From assembly GCA_964502095.1 (NCBI GenBank), contig CAZCUF010000003.1, positions 186,001-250,000 of the forward strand: a stretch of 64,000 nucleotides of DNA. Direction: 5' to 3'. The translations under genes were made by a program, and so were the position numbers. The notes beneath the pieces were generated by a model. That model ran no database searches. It saw only the letters and a list, made by a program, of their open reading frames with translations, and was not told where the DNA came from. Numbering within the stretch: the first letter of the stretch is position 1; each line of letters begins with the position of its first letter. Below are positions 16,309 through 25,569 of the stretch, piece after piece. This stretch comes from JACPVF01 sp964502095. GTDB taxonomy: Bacteria > Chloroflexota > Anaerolineae > Anaerolineales > Villigracilaceae.

Positions 16309-17622
16309 ATGTTGGACTGGACCAGCATCTACAACTCCCGCGTGACGACGGCTGAAGAAGCCGTTAAACATATTCAAAGCGGCAATCGCATCTTTCTAAC
16401 CGGGAACGTGTCTGTCCCTCAAAAGATTCTCGCCGCTCTGGTGGAATACGCTCCGAATCTGCACGATGTGGAGGTCTGCCAGGCATTGACGATTGGATCG
16501 GCTGATTACGTCAAACCGGAGCTGGAAGGGCATATACGCGTCAACACATTGTTCATCAGCGGCAATGTGCGCCAGGCGGTGCAGGAGGGCCGCGCGGATT
16601 TTACGCCCGTCCTGCTCTCTGAATTTCCATTGCTCTTCAAACGCGGCATCCTGCCGGTGGATATAGCCGTGATCCATGTTTCGCCGCCGGATGAACACGG
16701 GTTTTGCAGTCTGGGCGTGGAGGTGGGCCTCACCAAAACGCCGGCTGAATCGGCGAGTATGATCATTGCCGAAGTGAACGAGCAGATGCCGCGCACTCTG
16801 GGCGATTCGTTCATCCACGTCAGCCGCCTGCATTGCATTGTGCCGGTCAATTATCCGATCTCGGAAATGCCCATGAGCAGGGATGGAAACGCGGAGATCG
16901 TGGAGAAGATCGCGAGTTATATCGCGGAACTGATTCCCGACGGCGCCACCATGCAAATGGGCATCGGCGCGATTCCCAATGCGGTGCTCAAATATCTGCA
17001 CAGTAAAAAAGACCTGGGCGTACACAGTGAATTATTTTCGGACGGCGTGATCGAGCTGGTGGAATCCGGCGTGCTGACCAACGCGCGCAAAACTTTGCAT
17101 CCCGGCAAGATCGTGGCCGGTTTCATGCTCGGCACACAGCGATTGTACGAATGGGCTGATGATAATCCGCTGATCGAATTGCATCGCACCGAATACATCA
17201 ACGACCCCTTTGTCATCGCGCAGAACGAACGGATGGTGGCGATCAACTCAGCCATCGAAGTGGACCTTACCGGTCAGGTCTGCGCGGATAGCATCGGTCC
17301 GAAACTGTACAGCGGGGTGGGCGGCCAGTTGGATTTCATCTACGGGGCGTCGCGCTCAAAAGATGGCGTGCCCATTATCGCCTTGCCCAGCACAACACAA
17401 GCCCGCGACGGTACACTGCTCTCGCGTATTGTCTGCATGTTGAAACAAGGCGCGGGCGTGGTGACCACCCGCAACCACGTGCGTTATGTCATCACCGAAT
17501 ACGGCGTTGCCGACCTGTATGGGAAAAGCATCCGCCAGCGCGCGCGTCGACTGATCAATATCGCCCATCCCGATTTCCGCTCCGACTTGGAAAATCAGGC
17601 CAGGGAATTAAACTACATCTAA
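16309..17622 (+). CDS. Acetyl-CoA hydrolase/transferase family, 4-hydroxybutyrate CoA-transferase type
   Basis: The 437-residue protein is a class I CoA-transferase of the acetyl-CoA hydrolase family. The catalytic Glu is near residue 241 in GVHSELFSDGVIELV, with GIGAIPNAVLKYL just before it and GVGGQLDFIYGASRSKDG and ITEYGVADLYGK near the C terminus. Members move CoA between acetyl-CoA and 4-hydroxybutyrate or similar acids. Together with the GABA-type genes at the start of the window, a route from amino acids through succinate semialdehyde is attractive but inferred. Acetate or propionate CoA transfer is the alternative. The gap to ald is only 3 bases, so the two are co-translated. Confidence 0.83.
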   Translation: MLDWTSIYNSRVTTAEEAVKHIQSGNRIFLTGNVSVPQKILAALVEYAPNLHDVEVCQALTIGSADYVKPELEGHIRVNTLFISGNVRQAVQEGRADFTPVLLSEFPLLFKRGILPVDIAVIHVSPPDEHGFCSLGVEVGLTKTPAESASMIIAEVNEQMPRTLGDSFIHVSRLHCIVPVNYPISEMPMSRDGNAEIVEKIASYIAELIPDGATMQMGIGAIPNAVLKYLHSKKDLGVHSELFSDGVIELVESGVLTNARKTLHPGKIVAGFMLGTQRLYEWADDNPLIELHRTEYINDPFVIAQNERMVAINSAIEVDLTGQVCADSIGPKLYSGVGGQLDFIYGASRSKDGVPIIALPSTTQARDGTLLSRIVCMLKQGAGVVTTRNHVRYVITEYGVADLYGKSIRQRARRLINIAHPDFRSDLENQARELNYI

Positions 17623-17718
17623 TAAAGCCCGGGGGTTACATAAAACTTTAATGGAAGATTTAATTTGCCCCGCGTAACTTTCAGCGCGGCGGCAGGTTAA
17701 ATTGCTGGAGGTTCATCC

Positions 17719-19170
17719 ATGACTCGTCGTTCAAAAATCATTGCCACCATTGGCCCGGCCAGCCGCAGTGAACAAATGCTCAAACAACTGGCGCTGGCAG
17801 GTATGAATGTGGCGCGTTTGAATTTTTCACACGGCACGCATGAAGAACATGCCGCTTGCATCGCCTCGCTTCGCAAAATTTCAGGCCAACTGGGTTTGCC
17901 GATCGGTATTTTACAGGATTTACAAGGCCCCAAGATTCGTGTTGGGGAATTGACTCAATCGCTTCAACTCTCGACCGGTGAACTGGTCTGCCTTTACGCG
18001 GAGGATGACCCGGCCCCGGCAGTTTCCGTTCAACGCATCCCCGTGGATTTTCCCGAGCTGTTCGAATCTGTCAATGTGGATGACCGCCTTCTGCTCGATG
18101 ACGGGCGGTTGGCGCTTTCCGTGGTGGAGTCAAAGCCGCGCAAGCTGACGGCGCGCGTGGTTGTCGGCGGCGAGCTTTCCTCCCATAAGGGAATCAACTT
18201 GCCGGGCGTGAAGATCCGGGTTTCAGGTTTTACTCCCAAAGATGAAGCGGATCTTGCTTTCGGTCTCGAACAAGGCGTGGACGCGGTCGCCATTTCGTTC
18301 GTCCGATCTGCGGAGGACGTGTTGAAAGTCCGCGATGCGATTCGCTCGTTGAGCAGGAATGCGCGCGAACCGTTGTTGATCGCCAAGCTCGAAAAGCCGG
18401 AAGTGTTCGAGGACCTGGATCATATTCTGGAGATCGTGGATGGTTTAATGGTGGCGCGCGGCGATTTGGGCGTGGAGATGCCGCCGGAGAAAGTGCCGGT
18501 GATGCAGAAGCGGATTATTCAGGCGGCCAACCTGCACAGCAAGCTGGTGATTACCGCCACGCAGATGCTGGAATCGATGATTCACAATCCACTGCCGACG
18601 CGCGCTGAAGCCTCGGATGTGGCCAATGCGATTTTCGACGGCACGGACGCGGTGATGCTTTCGGCGGAATCGGCTTCGGGCGAATATCCGGTGGAGTCGG
18701 TGGAGATGATGTCGCGCATTGCCGAGGAAGCTGAGTCACATTTGATGGAGTGGGGCAAGGCGCCTTCGCTGGATTCGCTGGGCGATAGCGACGCGGCTTC
18801 GATGGCGCGCGCGGCCTACGAGATCGCGCGCGACCGCGACGTAACGGCCATTGCCGTATTTACGATGCAGGGCCGCACGGCCACGCTGGTTTCAAAGACT
18901 CATCCCGGCGTGCCGATTTTGGGTTTTACCCCGGAGTTATCCACTTGTTATCGCATGTCGTTTCAGTGGGGCGTGTTCCCAAAATTAGTGCCGTTTGCAA
19001 GTACGGTGGAGGATATGCTTCATTATGTGGATACGGCTTTGATCCAGGGGGAAATGGTGAAACCGGGACAGCAAGTAGTTGTGGTATGCGGATTTCCTGT
19101 GGGCGCGATGCGCGCTCCGAACATGACGCTTCTGCATACCGTGGGCAGTGTTACCCGCGAATCGCGCTAA
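17719..19170 (+). CDS. pyk: Pyruvate kinase
   Basis: This 483-residue protein has all the expected segments: RRSKIIATIGPASR at the start, MNVARLNFSHGTHEEH, KGINLPG, the active-site signature LIAKLEKPEVFEDLD, MVARGDLGVEMP, and ITATQMLESMIHNPLPTRAEASDVANA. The C-terminal regulatory domain ends with FPVGAMRAPNMTLLHTVG. It makes ATP and pyruvate from phosphoenolpyruvate and ADP. GGAGG lies seven bases before the ATG. Its stop overlaps the convergent DMT transporter gene by four bases. Confidence 0.97.
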   Translation: MTRRSKIIATIGPASRSEQMLKQLALAGMNVARLNFSHGTHEEHAACIASLRKISGQLGLPIGILQDLQGPKIRVGELTQSLQLSTGELVCLYAEDDPAPAVSVQRIPVDFPELFESVNVDDRLLLDDGRLALSVVESKPRKLTARVVVGGELSSHKGINLPGVKIRVSGFTPKDEADLAFGLEQGVDAVAISFVRSAEDVLKVRDAIRSLSRNAREPLLIAKLEKPEVFEDLDHILEIVDGLMVARGDLGVEMPPEKVPVMQKRIIQAANLHSKLVITATQMLESMIHNPLPTRAEASDVANAIFDGTDAVMLSAESASGEYPVESVEMMSRIAEEAESHLMEWGKAPSLDSLGDSDAASMARAAYEIARDRDVTAIAVFTMQGRTATLVSKTHPGVPILGFTPELSTCYRMSFQWGVFPKLVPFASTVEDMLHYVDTALIQGEMVKPGQQVVVVCGFPVGAMRAPNMTLLHTVGSVTRESR

Positions 19171-20099
19171 CGGTTACTTTGAACGCTTGCGATCGCCAGT
19201 CCGATCCCGATCAACAGCCCGCCAAACAGGAATAAGGGCGTGACCTTTTCGCCCAAAAATAACGCGCCGAGCAGTATTCCAACCACAGGCTGGGCAAAGA
19301 ACGTCAACGAGGCGACTGCGGCTGGAAGTTCCGCGAAGGCGTAATTCCATAGGAACATGGCGACCGCGGTGGAGATGATGCCAAGAAATAAAATACCGCC
19401 GATAATTCCGGGGGTGATCGTACCGATGCTCTGTGTTTGAAGTTCCCACACGCTGAAAATGATTCCGGTCGGCAGGCCGCCCGCCAGCATAATGGCAGTG
19501 GAAGTGATCACGTCTGCGGTTCGAGTCACTTTGCGGACGAGCACGGAATATAACGCCCAGGTCAGCGCGGCGGCCAATAGACTCAAGTTGCCCCAAAATA
19601 AGGAAGGAGAAAGCTGCGCGCTGCGCGGGTCTATCACGGCCAGTACGCCGAGCGTGGAAACGATCAGCGCGATCACGCCGCGCAGTTTTGTTTTCTCCCC
19701 GAGTAGAAACGGCGCAAATAATAAAATGAAGGCGGGCGTGGCGGATGTGACCAGCGATCCGTTGGAGGCGGTCGAAAGTTTTGTGCCCAGGAATTGGAAT
19801 TCGAGCGAAACGCCGTAGCCGACGAATCCGACCAGAAAGATCTGCCAGATTTGTTTATTGGTCAAGTGAGCGCGCGGGCGCAGGAGAATCACAATTCCCA
19901 AGCTTAGGATGCCCAGAATAAGGCGAAGCGTTACCAATGAAAAGGGCGGAATGACCTCCAGCACCACTTTGCTGACTACATACATGCCGCCCCAAATGGC
20001 GGCCGCGCTGAGGCCCGCAAGCAGGCCGGGAAGAGTTCGTTTGGGCATAACGGCGGATTCTATCTTCTCCGAATGTGTGTCAGAAGAATCGTCGTTCAC
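19167..20099 (-). CDS. EamA/DMT-family transporter
   Basis: The 310-residue protein has ten hydrophobic segments in two EamA repeats (GLSAAAIWGGMYVVSKVVLEVIP in the first, LLAAALTWALYSVLVRKV in the second). It is an inner-membrane carrier of the drug/metabolite superfamily, substrate unknown. A GTG start overlaps the arfB stop as GTGA, which points to translational coupling. An internal ATG at 20048 (MPKRTL) would remove a hydrophilic 17-residue lead and is an alternative. It shares its transcript with arfB and the MFS gene upstream. Confidence 0.85.
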   Translation of the reverse strand: MNDDSSDTHSEKIESAVMPKRTLPGLLAGLSAAAIWGGMYVVSKVVLEVIPPFSLVTLRLILGILSLGIVILLRPRAHLTNKQIWQIFLVGFVGYGVSLEFQFLGTKLSTASNGSLVTSATPAFILLFAPFLLGEKTKLRGVIALIVSTLGVLAVIDPRSAQLSPSLFWGNLSLLAAALTWALYSVLVRKVTRTADVITSTAIMLAGGLPTGIIFSVWELQTQSIGTITPGIIGGILFLGIISTAVAMFLWNYAFAELPAAVASLTFFAQPVVGILLGALFLGEKVTPLFLFGGLLIGIGLAIASVQSNR

Positions 20100-20518
20100 T
20101 CGAACGATTTTTCTGCGCGCCCGCGTTTGATTTCCCCGCGGCGTTTCTTTTGCTTGATTCGTTTTTCCTTGGAGGACGCGGTCGGTTTGGTCTTTGTGCG
20201 CGGTTTGGGTTTCTCGGCGGCTTTGCGAATGAGATCGCCGAATCGTTTCAGCGCGTCGAGGCGGTTTTGCTCCTGGGTGCGATAACGTTTGGCTTCGAGC
20301 ACCAGCTCTCCGTCCGCGTTGAGGCGTTTGCCCGCCAATTGGCGCAGGCGCACCTTCACATCATCGGTCAGCGCCTGCGAATGAGCCACGTCGAATCGCA
20401 ATTGAACGGCCGTTGCCACTTTATTGACGTTTTGTCCGCCGGGCCCGCTGGCGCGCACGAACTCAAATTGAAGTTCGCGTTCGTCAATCGAAATTGTGCG
20501 TGTGATTTGGATCGTCAT
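20096..20518 (-). CDS. arfB: Alternative ribosome-rescue factor ArfB (release-factor-like peptidyl-tRNA hydrolase)
   Basis: At 140 residues it is a stand-alone catalytic domain of a class I release factor. The GGQ motif is in RASGPGGQNVNKVATAVQLRFD near residue 27, with no codon-recognition domain. The C-terminal tail is rich in Lys and Arg (KPKPRTKTKPTASSKEKRIKQKKRR), as in ArfB, where it enters the empty mRNA channel. It frees peptides from ribosomes stalled without a stop codon. The ATG follows the TAG of the MFS gene without a gap. Confidence 0.93.
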   Translation of the reverse strand: MTIQITRTISIDERELQFEFVRASGPGGQNVNKVATAVQLRFDVAHSQALTDDVKVRLRQLAGKRLNADGELVLEAKRYRTQEQNRLDALKRFGDLIRKAAEKPKPRTKTKPTASSKEKRIKQKKRRGEIKRGRAEKSFE

Positions 20519-21841
20519 CTAATGAATTTTACGCGCGGCGGTCCACCATAAACCGCCGAGCAGAAGGCCGCCCAGTAAAAAAGGAACCGGCGGACCGAGC
20601 CATTGAAAGAACGAGCCGTAAAATAACGGCGCGGCGGCGTTGGCCGCACTGTAAAACGCGGCGGAAATTCCCAGAATCGAACCGGTTTCTGCGCGGCCTG
20701 CCGATTGCGTGATCAGGCTGTTGATGGCCGGATGCAAAATTCCGCCTCCCAGCGCGGCGGGAAACGAGGCAATTAAAATCCAGACGAGACCGAACCAGCC
20801 TCTTTTGCTTTGATCTGGCAACTGGACTTGAATGGTTTGCGTGGCTTGGGAAAGCGCGTCGCCTCGCAGTCCTGCCTGGACTTTGGCCTGATCGTACCAC
20901 GGTACGGGAATCTGCGGCGTGAGCGCGGTCAGCGCCAAACCCAGCGCGAGCGCGGAAAGCCCGAGCATTACCAGCCAGCGGTCGCCTTTTTGCTTTGACC
21001 ATCGTCCGATCAAACCGGCTTGCACGACCACAATGAATAAACCCGCCAATACAAACAGACCGGTTGTGCTGGTGGCATCCATGCCGAGGCGATTCAATGT
21101 GAAGAGCGAGAATAGTTGTTCATAGCCGCCAAAGGCGAGTTGTTGCGCGAACATCAAAACCAATAACAGGCCGAGCACGGGGCGGGTCAGCACTGAACGT
21201 ATCGCGCCGAAGCTAAGGCCGCCTTTTTGATTCTGTCCGCGGCCGCGTTGTTCTACGGGTAAAGTTTCCTTTAGTAGGGTAAAAGTTAGAATGATCGAAA
21301 GCAACGAAAAGAATGCGGCCGCAAATGCCACGGCCTGATAACTGCCGCCGGTGGCCAGCAGAACGGAAAATGCGATGATCGGCCCGAGGATGAATCCCAC
21401 GCCGAATGCCGCGCCGATCAGCCCCAGTCCATGCGTGCGTGTTTTCTCGGTGGTTAAGTCGGCCATGACGGTCTGCGCGGTGGACAAGTTCGCGCCGGAG
21501 AGTCCGTCAATGATGCGGGAGAGAAACAGCAACCATAACGTATTGGCAAGGCCCAATAAGATGAATCCTGCCAGTGTGCCCAGCTGGCTGACGATCAGAA
21601 TCGGTTTTCGGCCAAAACGATCCGAGAGATGACCGAGCATCGGCGCGCCGATGAATTGCATCAATGGGTAGGTTGCGCCCAGCAGGCCGATCACAAAGGC
21701 ATTTGCGCCATAACGCGCGGCGTACAACGCGAGCAGTGGCACGATGATGGATAGGCCCAGCAGATCCACCAGTATGATTGCCAGCACAGGGAGAATGCGT
21801 TTGAAATCCAGTTTTTCGGCGTTCGCTTCGGGAATGGTCAT
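20519..21841 (-). CDS. MFS transporter, TetA-like (DHA1) multidrug family
   Basis: This 440-residue protein has twelve predicted membrane helices. The MFS loop signature GHLSDRFGRKPILIVSQ follows helix 2, and helix 5 carries GAAFGVGFILGPIIAF, motif C of drug antiporters. It likely exports small molecules by proton exchange. A hydrophilic insert near residues 310-350 in the second half is longer than usual. It starts a three-gene minus-strand unit with arfB and the DMT transporter and follows a hairpin that separates it from korB. Confidence 0.88.
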   Translation of the reverse strand: MTIPEANAEKLDFKRILPVLAIILVDLLGLSIIVPLLALYAARYGANAFVIGLLGATYPLMQFIGAPMLGHLSDRFGRKPILIVSQLGTLAGFILLGLANTLWLLFLSRIIDGLSGANLSTAQTVMADLTTEKTRTHGLGLIGAAFGVGFILGPIIAFSVLLATGGSYQAVAFAAAFFSLLSIILTFTLLKETLPVEQRGRGQNQKGGLSFGAIRSVLTRPVLGLLLVLMFAQQLAFGGYEQLFSLFTLNRLGMDATSTTGLFVLAGLFIVVVQAGLIGRWSKQKGDRWLVMLGLSALALGLALTALTPQIPVPWYDQAKVQAGLRGDALSQATQTIQVQLPDQSKRGWFGLVWILIASFPAALGGGILHPAINSLITQSAGRAETGSILGISAAFYSAANAAAPLFYGSFFQWLGPPVPFLLGGLLLGGLWWTAARKIH

Positions 21842-21849
21842 GGCATAAA

Positions 21850-21874
21850 ATCCCCTCTCCGAATGGGAGAGGGG
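21850..21874 (-). terminator. Terminator behind korB
   Basis: On the minus strand CCCCTCTCC pairs with GGAGAGGGG, followed by ATTTTAT. It lies between the korB stop and the MFS start codon. Confidence 0.65.
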
Positions 21875-21897
21875 CGTCTGTTCGAAATGAAATGGGG

Positions 21898-22953
21898 TTA
21901 GAACATCAAAGCGTTGACTGCGGCGATTGATTCGGGAGCAGGCCGGAGGTCCTCTTGAGTGAGGCGGTTGAGGGGTGTATCCACCAGATTGTAAATATCG
22001 GCCAGCGCGGGAATTTGCGTATCCACATAAATCAAGCCGGTCAGGAGCCAGTCGTTGCGTTGTGCTTCTTCGAGCGCGCGCATGGCTTCAAAGCGGCTGG
22101 TGGGATCGTATCCTTTATCGAGATTCTTGAGGACGATGGCCGAACCATCATGCATGGTCACCTCGCGAATTTCGCCTTCCTTCAAGGTCTCTTCCAGAAC
22201 AATCTCGTTGCGGGGGGCAATGTAGGAAATTTCATGCAAAGGCTCCTCGTGATCCCTGCCCCAGGCATAGGAATGATGCGCGTCCGCTTCGTTGTTGAAC
22301 GTGACGCACGGGCTGATGATATCCAATATTGCAAGCCCGCGATGCGCCATCGCGGCCTTCAATAGTTCTTTGACCTGCTTCGGATCGCCCGCGAAGGAAC
22401 GGCCAATGAAGGTCGCGTTGGAAGCGAGAGCTTCCATGCAAATGTCGATGGGCATATAAGGGTTGACGCCTTGCTTCTTCAGGTTCAGGCCTTCTTCTGC
22501 CGTGGCGGAGAACTGACCTTTGGTGAGGCCATAGACGCCGTTATTCTCGATGATGTAAACCATGTTGGCGTTTCGGCGCATGATGTGTTTGAACTGGCCC
22601 ATGCCAATGCTGGCGGTATCGCCGTCACCGGAGATGCCGATGCCCTTCATGCTGTGATCGCCGAACAGCGCGCCGGTCGCCACCGAGGGCATGCGCCCAT
22701 GCAGGCTGTTGAAACCGAACGAGCGATTCAAAAAGTAAGTCGGCGATTTGCTCGAACAACCGATGCCGCTGAACTTCACAACCTGTTCCGGTATGACGTC
22801 CATCTCATACATCGCGGCCACGATCTGGCTGGAGATCGAGTTATGCCCGCAACCCTGGCATAACGTGCTGGGATTGCCGCGATAATCATTTTTGCTGAGG
22901 CCGGCCTTATTTACTTGTACTTTAACGCCAGCCATGGGGAGAGCTTCAGTCAT
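21898..22953 (-). CDS. korB: 2-oxoacid:ferredoxin oxidoreductase, beta subunit
   Basis: The 351-residue subunit carries the thiamine-diphosphate binding stretch GDGDTASIGMGQFKHIMRRN with the later ENNGVYGLTKGQ. Cysteines in LCQGCGHNS and SGIGCSSK fit the [4Fe-4S] ligands. It splits 2-oxoglutarate (or another 2-oxoacid) to acyl-CoA and CO2 with reduction of ferredoxin. The ATG overlaps the korA stop as ATGA, so the subunits are made in step. No separate delta (ferredoxin-like) subunit is visible beside it. Specificity for 2-oxoglutarate over pyruvate is inferred from overall resemblance. Confidence 0.92.
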   Translation of the reverse strand: MTEALPMAGVKVQVNKAGLSKNDYRGNPSTLCQGCGHNSISSQIVAAMYEMDVIPEQVVKFSGIGCSSKSPTYFLNRSFGFNSLHGRMPSVATGALFGDHSMKGIGISGDGDTASIGMGQFKHIMRRNANMVYIIENNGVYGLTKGQFSATAEEGLNLKKQGVNPYMPIDICMEALASNATFIGRSFAGDPKQVKELLKAAMAHRGLAILDIISPCVTFNNEADAHHSYAWGRDHEEPLHEISYIAPRNEIVLEETLKEGEIREVTMHDGSAIVLKNLDKGYDPTSRFEAMRALEEAQRNDWLLTGLIYVDTQIPALADIYNLVDTPLNRLTQEDLRPAPESIAAVNALMF

Positions 22954-24833
22954 GATTTGACTCCTTTCTTGCTTTTGGGAGAAGGCTTTGCGAGCGCGCG
23001 TTTCTGTGTCGTTTTATTTTTTGCGGGCTGGCTAACATTTTTTCGTTCGGCATCCAGGAGACTCTCGCGCACCCATTTGGCTGAGGCGGGCATTCCATTG
23101 CCGAGAGCGATGGATTGAAGTTTATACACAGCCTCGGGGTATTCGAGCGTCAGCAGTTGATGCAGTTGTCCGTCCCGGTTCATTTCTATGACGTAAAGCT
23201 GGTCGTGCGATTCGACGAATTGCTTCACCTCATCCGTGAACGGGATGGCGCGCACGCGCAAGTAATCGCACTTCAAGCCGTGTTCTTTTTCAAGCTGGAA
23301 GCGCGCCTCGTTAATGGCGGCTTCGGTCGAACCGTAGGCAATGACGCCGATCGCCGCGCCTTGAGTCTTGTAGATCACCGGCGCAGGCACATATTTGCGC
23401 GCGGTTTCGAATTTCTTCTTTAAACGATCCATATTCTGCACCCAGATGGGCGCCTCTTCACTATAACGAGCATTTTCATCGTGACCGGTGCCGCGTGTGA
23501 AGTACGAACTCATCGGATGGCGGTTGCCCGGCACTGTGCGATAGGGGATACCGTCCCCGTCTTTATCCATGTAGCGTCCCCAGCCGCTTTTGAGCTCATC
23601 CAAATCCTTTTCCCACAGAATCTTTCCGCGGTCCATGGGGCGGTCGGGATATTGGAACGGCTTGCACATCCATTGATTCATGCCCATATCGAGATCGCTC
23701 AGTACGAAGACCGGCGTCTGCATCCGTTCGGCAATATCGAACGAGCGCCAGCCGAATTCAAAACATTCGTCCGTCGAACCGGGCAAAAGCATGATTTGCT
23801 GTGTGTCGCCGTGCCCCATGAAGTTGACGAAAGTCAGGTCGCCCTGGGAAGTGCGAGTGGGTAAGCCGGTTGAAGGCCCGATGCGTTGAACGTCCCAAAC
23901 CACCAGAGGCACTTCCGCGAAGTAAGCCATGCCTGCAAACTCGGTCATCAAGGAGAGGCCCGGCCCCGAGGTGGAGGTCATCGCACGCAGTCCGCTCCAG
24001 CCTGCGCCGACAGCCATGCCAATGGCGGCCAATTCATCCTCGGCCTGAACGACGGCGAAGGTGTGTTTTCCATCGGCGCGCTTGCGCAATTGGGGCAGGT
24101 AATCGTTCAGCGCCTCGGCCAGGGAGGAGGCTGGTGTGATCGGGTACCATCCCACGAATTGCACGCCGCCGTAAATGGAACCGAGCGCCGCGGCAGTGTT
24201 TCCGTCTGCCATGATCAGGCCGTCGGTTTTATTCATGGGCTCGACGAAGAACGAATCTTTCTTTTCCAAATTTGCCTTCGCCCACTCGGCGCCCGCGGCC
24301 ACTGTGTTGTAGTTCATGGCAATCGGTTTTTGCTTGCCTTTGAAGTGAAATTCAAGCGCTTTCTGGATCGCGTCCAGGTCAATGCCCAGCATCTGCGCCA
24401 GCACGCCCACATAAACCATGTTGCTGACCAGCTCCCGGAAATCGGAAGGGATGCTTTGGTCTTTGCGAACCAGGTCTTTGACCGGCATGGCATAGGCCGC
24501 CACGTCCGTGCGGGTGATGGGTTGTTTGATATCGTCAGCGTAGAAGAATGCCCCGCCCGGCTGAACGGAGGCCAGGTCCCGCGCGAACGAATTGGGGTTG
24601 ATCGCCACAACGATCTCCTGTTCCTCGCGCCGCGCGGTGAATCCATCCTTGTTCACGCGGATGGTGTACCAGGTGGGCAATCCCTGAATGTTGGACGGAA
24701 ATAGATTCTTGCCTGAAACGGGAATCCCCATCTTGAACAAAGCCCGCAGGATGGTTGTGTTGGCTGTTGAACTGCCCGAGCCATTGACGGTCCCCACCGT
24801 GATCGAAAAATCGTTGACAATCTTGTTAGCCAT
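22950..24833 (-). CDS. korA: 2-oxoacid:ferredoxin oxidoreductase, fused gamma-alpha subunit
   Basis: The protein joins a gamma domain (residues about 1-190, starting DFSITVGTVNGSGSSTANTT) to an alpha domain from about residue 210 (GNTAAALGSIYGGVQFVGWYPITPASSLAEAL). The alpha part has EDELAAIGMAVGAGWSGLRAMTSTSGPG, typical of the KorA pyrimidine-binding region. The ATG at 24833 is chosen because AAGGAG stands about four bases before it; a start eight codons earlier is less likely. It forms the holoenzyme with KorB. The gene begins 16 bases after the regulator's stop, so it belongs to the regulator-led operon. The C-terminal Lys-rich tail is not part of the fold. Confidence 0.92.
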   Translation of the reverse strand: MANKIVNDFSITVGTVNGSGSSTANTTILRALFKMGIPVSGKNLFPSNIQGLPTWYTIRVNKDGFTARREEQEIVVAINPNSFARDLASVQPGGAFFYADDIKQPITRTDVAAYAMPVKDLVRKDQSIPSDFRELVSNMVYVGVLAQMLGIDLDAIQKALEFHFKGKQKPIAMNYNTVAAGAEWAKANLEKKDSFFVEPMNKTDGLIMADGNTAAALGSIYGGVQFVGWYPITPASSLAEALNDYLPQLRKRADGKHTFAVVQAEDELAAIGMAVGAGWSGLRAMTSTSGPGLSLMTEFAGMAYFAEVPLVVWDVQRIGPSTGLPTRTSQGDLTFVNFMGHGDTQQIMLLPGSTDECFEFGWRSFDIAERMQTPVFVLSDLDMGMNQWMCKPFQYPDRPMDRGKILWEKDLDELKSGWGRYMDKDGDGIPYRTVPGNRHPMSSYFTRGTGHDENARYSEEAPIWVQNMDRLKKKFETARKYVPAPVIYKTQGAAIGVIAYGSTEAAINEARFQLEKEHGLKCDYLRVRAIPFTDEVKQFVESHDQLYVIEMNRDGQLHQLLTLEYPEAVYKLQSIALGNGMPASAKWVRESLLDAERKNVSQPAKNKTTQKRALAKPSPKSKKGVKS

Positions 24834-24849
24834 TTGTCTCCTTGTCATT

Positions 24850-25530
24850 TTATGCAAGGCGCTGTGCCAGCAGGTCGATATGTTTGATCAGCGCGTCGCG
24901 CCCCGCTTTGATATTGCCGTTGCAAATTGATTTCACCATCTGTGCGTGATAGCTCCATACTTGATTCAAATAGTCGATGCTCCCCGCATACACATTCAAA
25001 CCCACGGCTTCATACGCGTCCCAATAAGCTTCCAATAAGCCGGTGATGAACGGGTTGTTCAAGCGGCTATAGATCAATAGATGAAGTTGGCGGTGTTCTT
25101 CATGCGGAACTTGAACCGGCGTTCCGGCCAGTTTGGCCTGCGCCCGCGTAATCAGGGCGCGCAGTTCTTCTTTATCCTGGTCAGTGAGGGTTTGTACGGC
25201 TTCGTCCCAATAGGCCGTTTCGATGTGATTGCGCAGATCGGAGAATTGTTGGAAGTGATTCTCGTCCAGAGCCAAAGCATACCCCAGGCTCTGACGAACG
25301 GCCGCTCCGAATGTATAGGGCAGGCGGCGGGTTCCGGTGCGGGGACGGACTTCAACCAAGCCGAGGGCGCGCGCCACTTCAAGTTGCTCCCGCAAAGACG
25401 CCACGCTCACGCCCAGTTCGCGGCTGAGTTCCGTTAAAGCGGGCAAACCCTTCGCTTCGGCATCTGCGCGATTTGCCAGATACCGCAGAAACTCTGAAAG
25501 TGCGTCAACCGTGTTTCGTTCGCGCAACAT
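24850..25530 (-). CDS. GntR-family regulator, FadR (FCD) subfamily
   Basis: The N-terminal winged helix spans about residues 5-70 (LPALTELSRELGVSVASLREQLEVARALGLVEVRPRTGTR). The C-terminal all-helical FCD domain has metal or ligand residues in NHIETAYWDEAV, HEEHRQLHLLIY and YHAQMVKSI. FCD regulators bind small organic acids. It heads the korAB operon, and a near-perfect palindrome lies 11 bases before its start, so self-control and control of korAB by a metabolite is likely. The ATG at 25530 is used; a TTG two codons upstream is the alternative. No strong ribosome site is visible. Confidence 0.88.
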   Translation of the reverse strand: MLRERNTVDALSEFLRYLANRADAEAKGLPALTELSRELGVSVASLREQLEVARALGLVEVRPRTGTRRLPYTFGAAVRQSLGYALALDENHFQQFSDLRNHIETAYWDEAVQTLTDQDKEELRALITRAQAKLAGTPVQVPHEEHRQLHLLIYSRLNNPFITGLLEAYWDAYEAVGLNVYAGSIDYLNQVWSYHAQMVKSICNGNIKAGRDALIKHIDLLAQRLA

Positions 25531-25540
25531 GGGCAATAAT

Positions 25541-25561
25541 TTGATTAATCAGATTATTCAA
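25541..25561. promoter_or_regulatory. Palindromic operator candidate of the GntR-korAB operon
   Basis: A 21-base palindrome has half-sites TTGAxTAATC and GATTAxTCAA around a central base; only A/T pairs mismatch. It covers about +2 to +22 of the predicted transcript, where a bound repressor would block the polymerase. Confidence 0.7.
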
Positions 25562-25569
25562 ACGATGAG

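Noticed and set aside
23886..24704. A 272-codon plus-strand frame over korA
   Set aside because: It is the shadow of the real minus-strand gene and has no ribosome site or family features.
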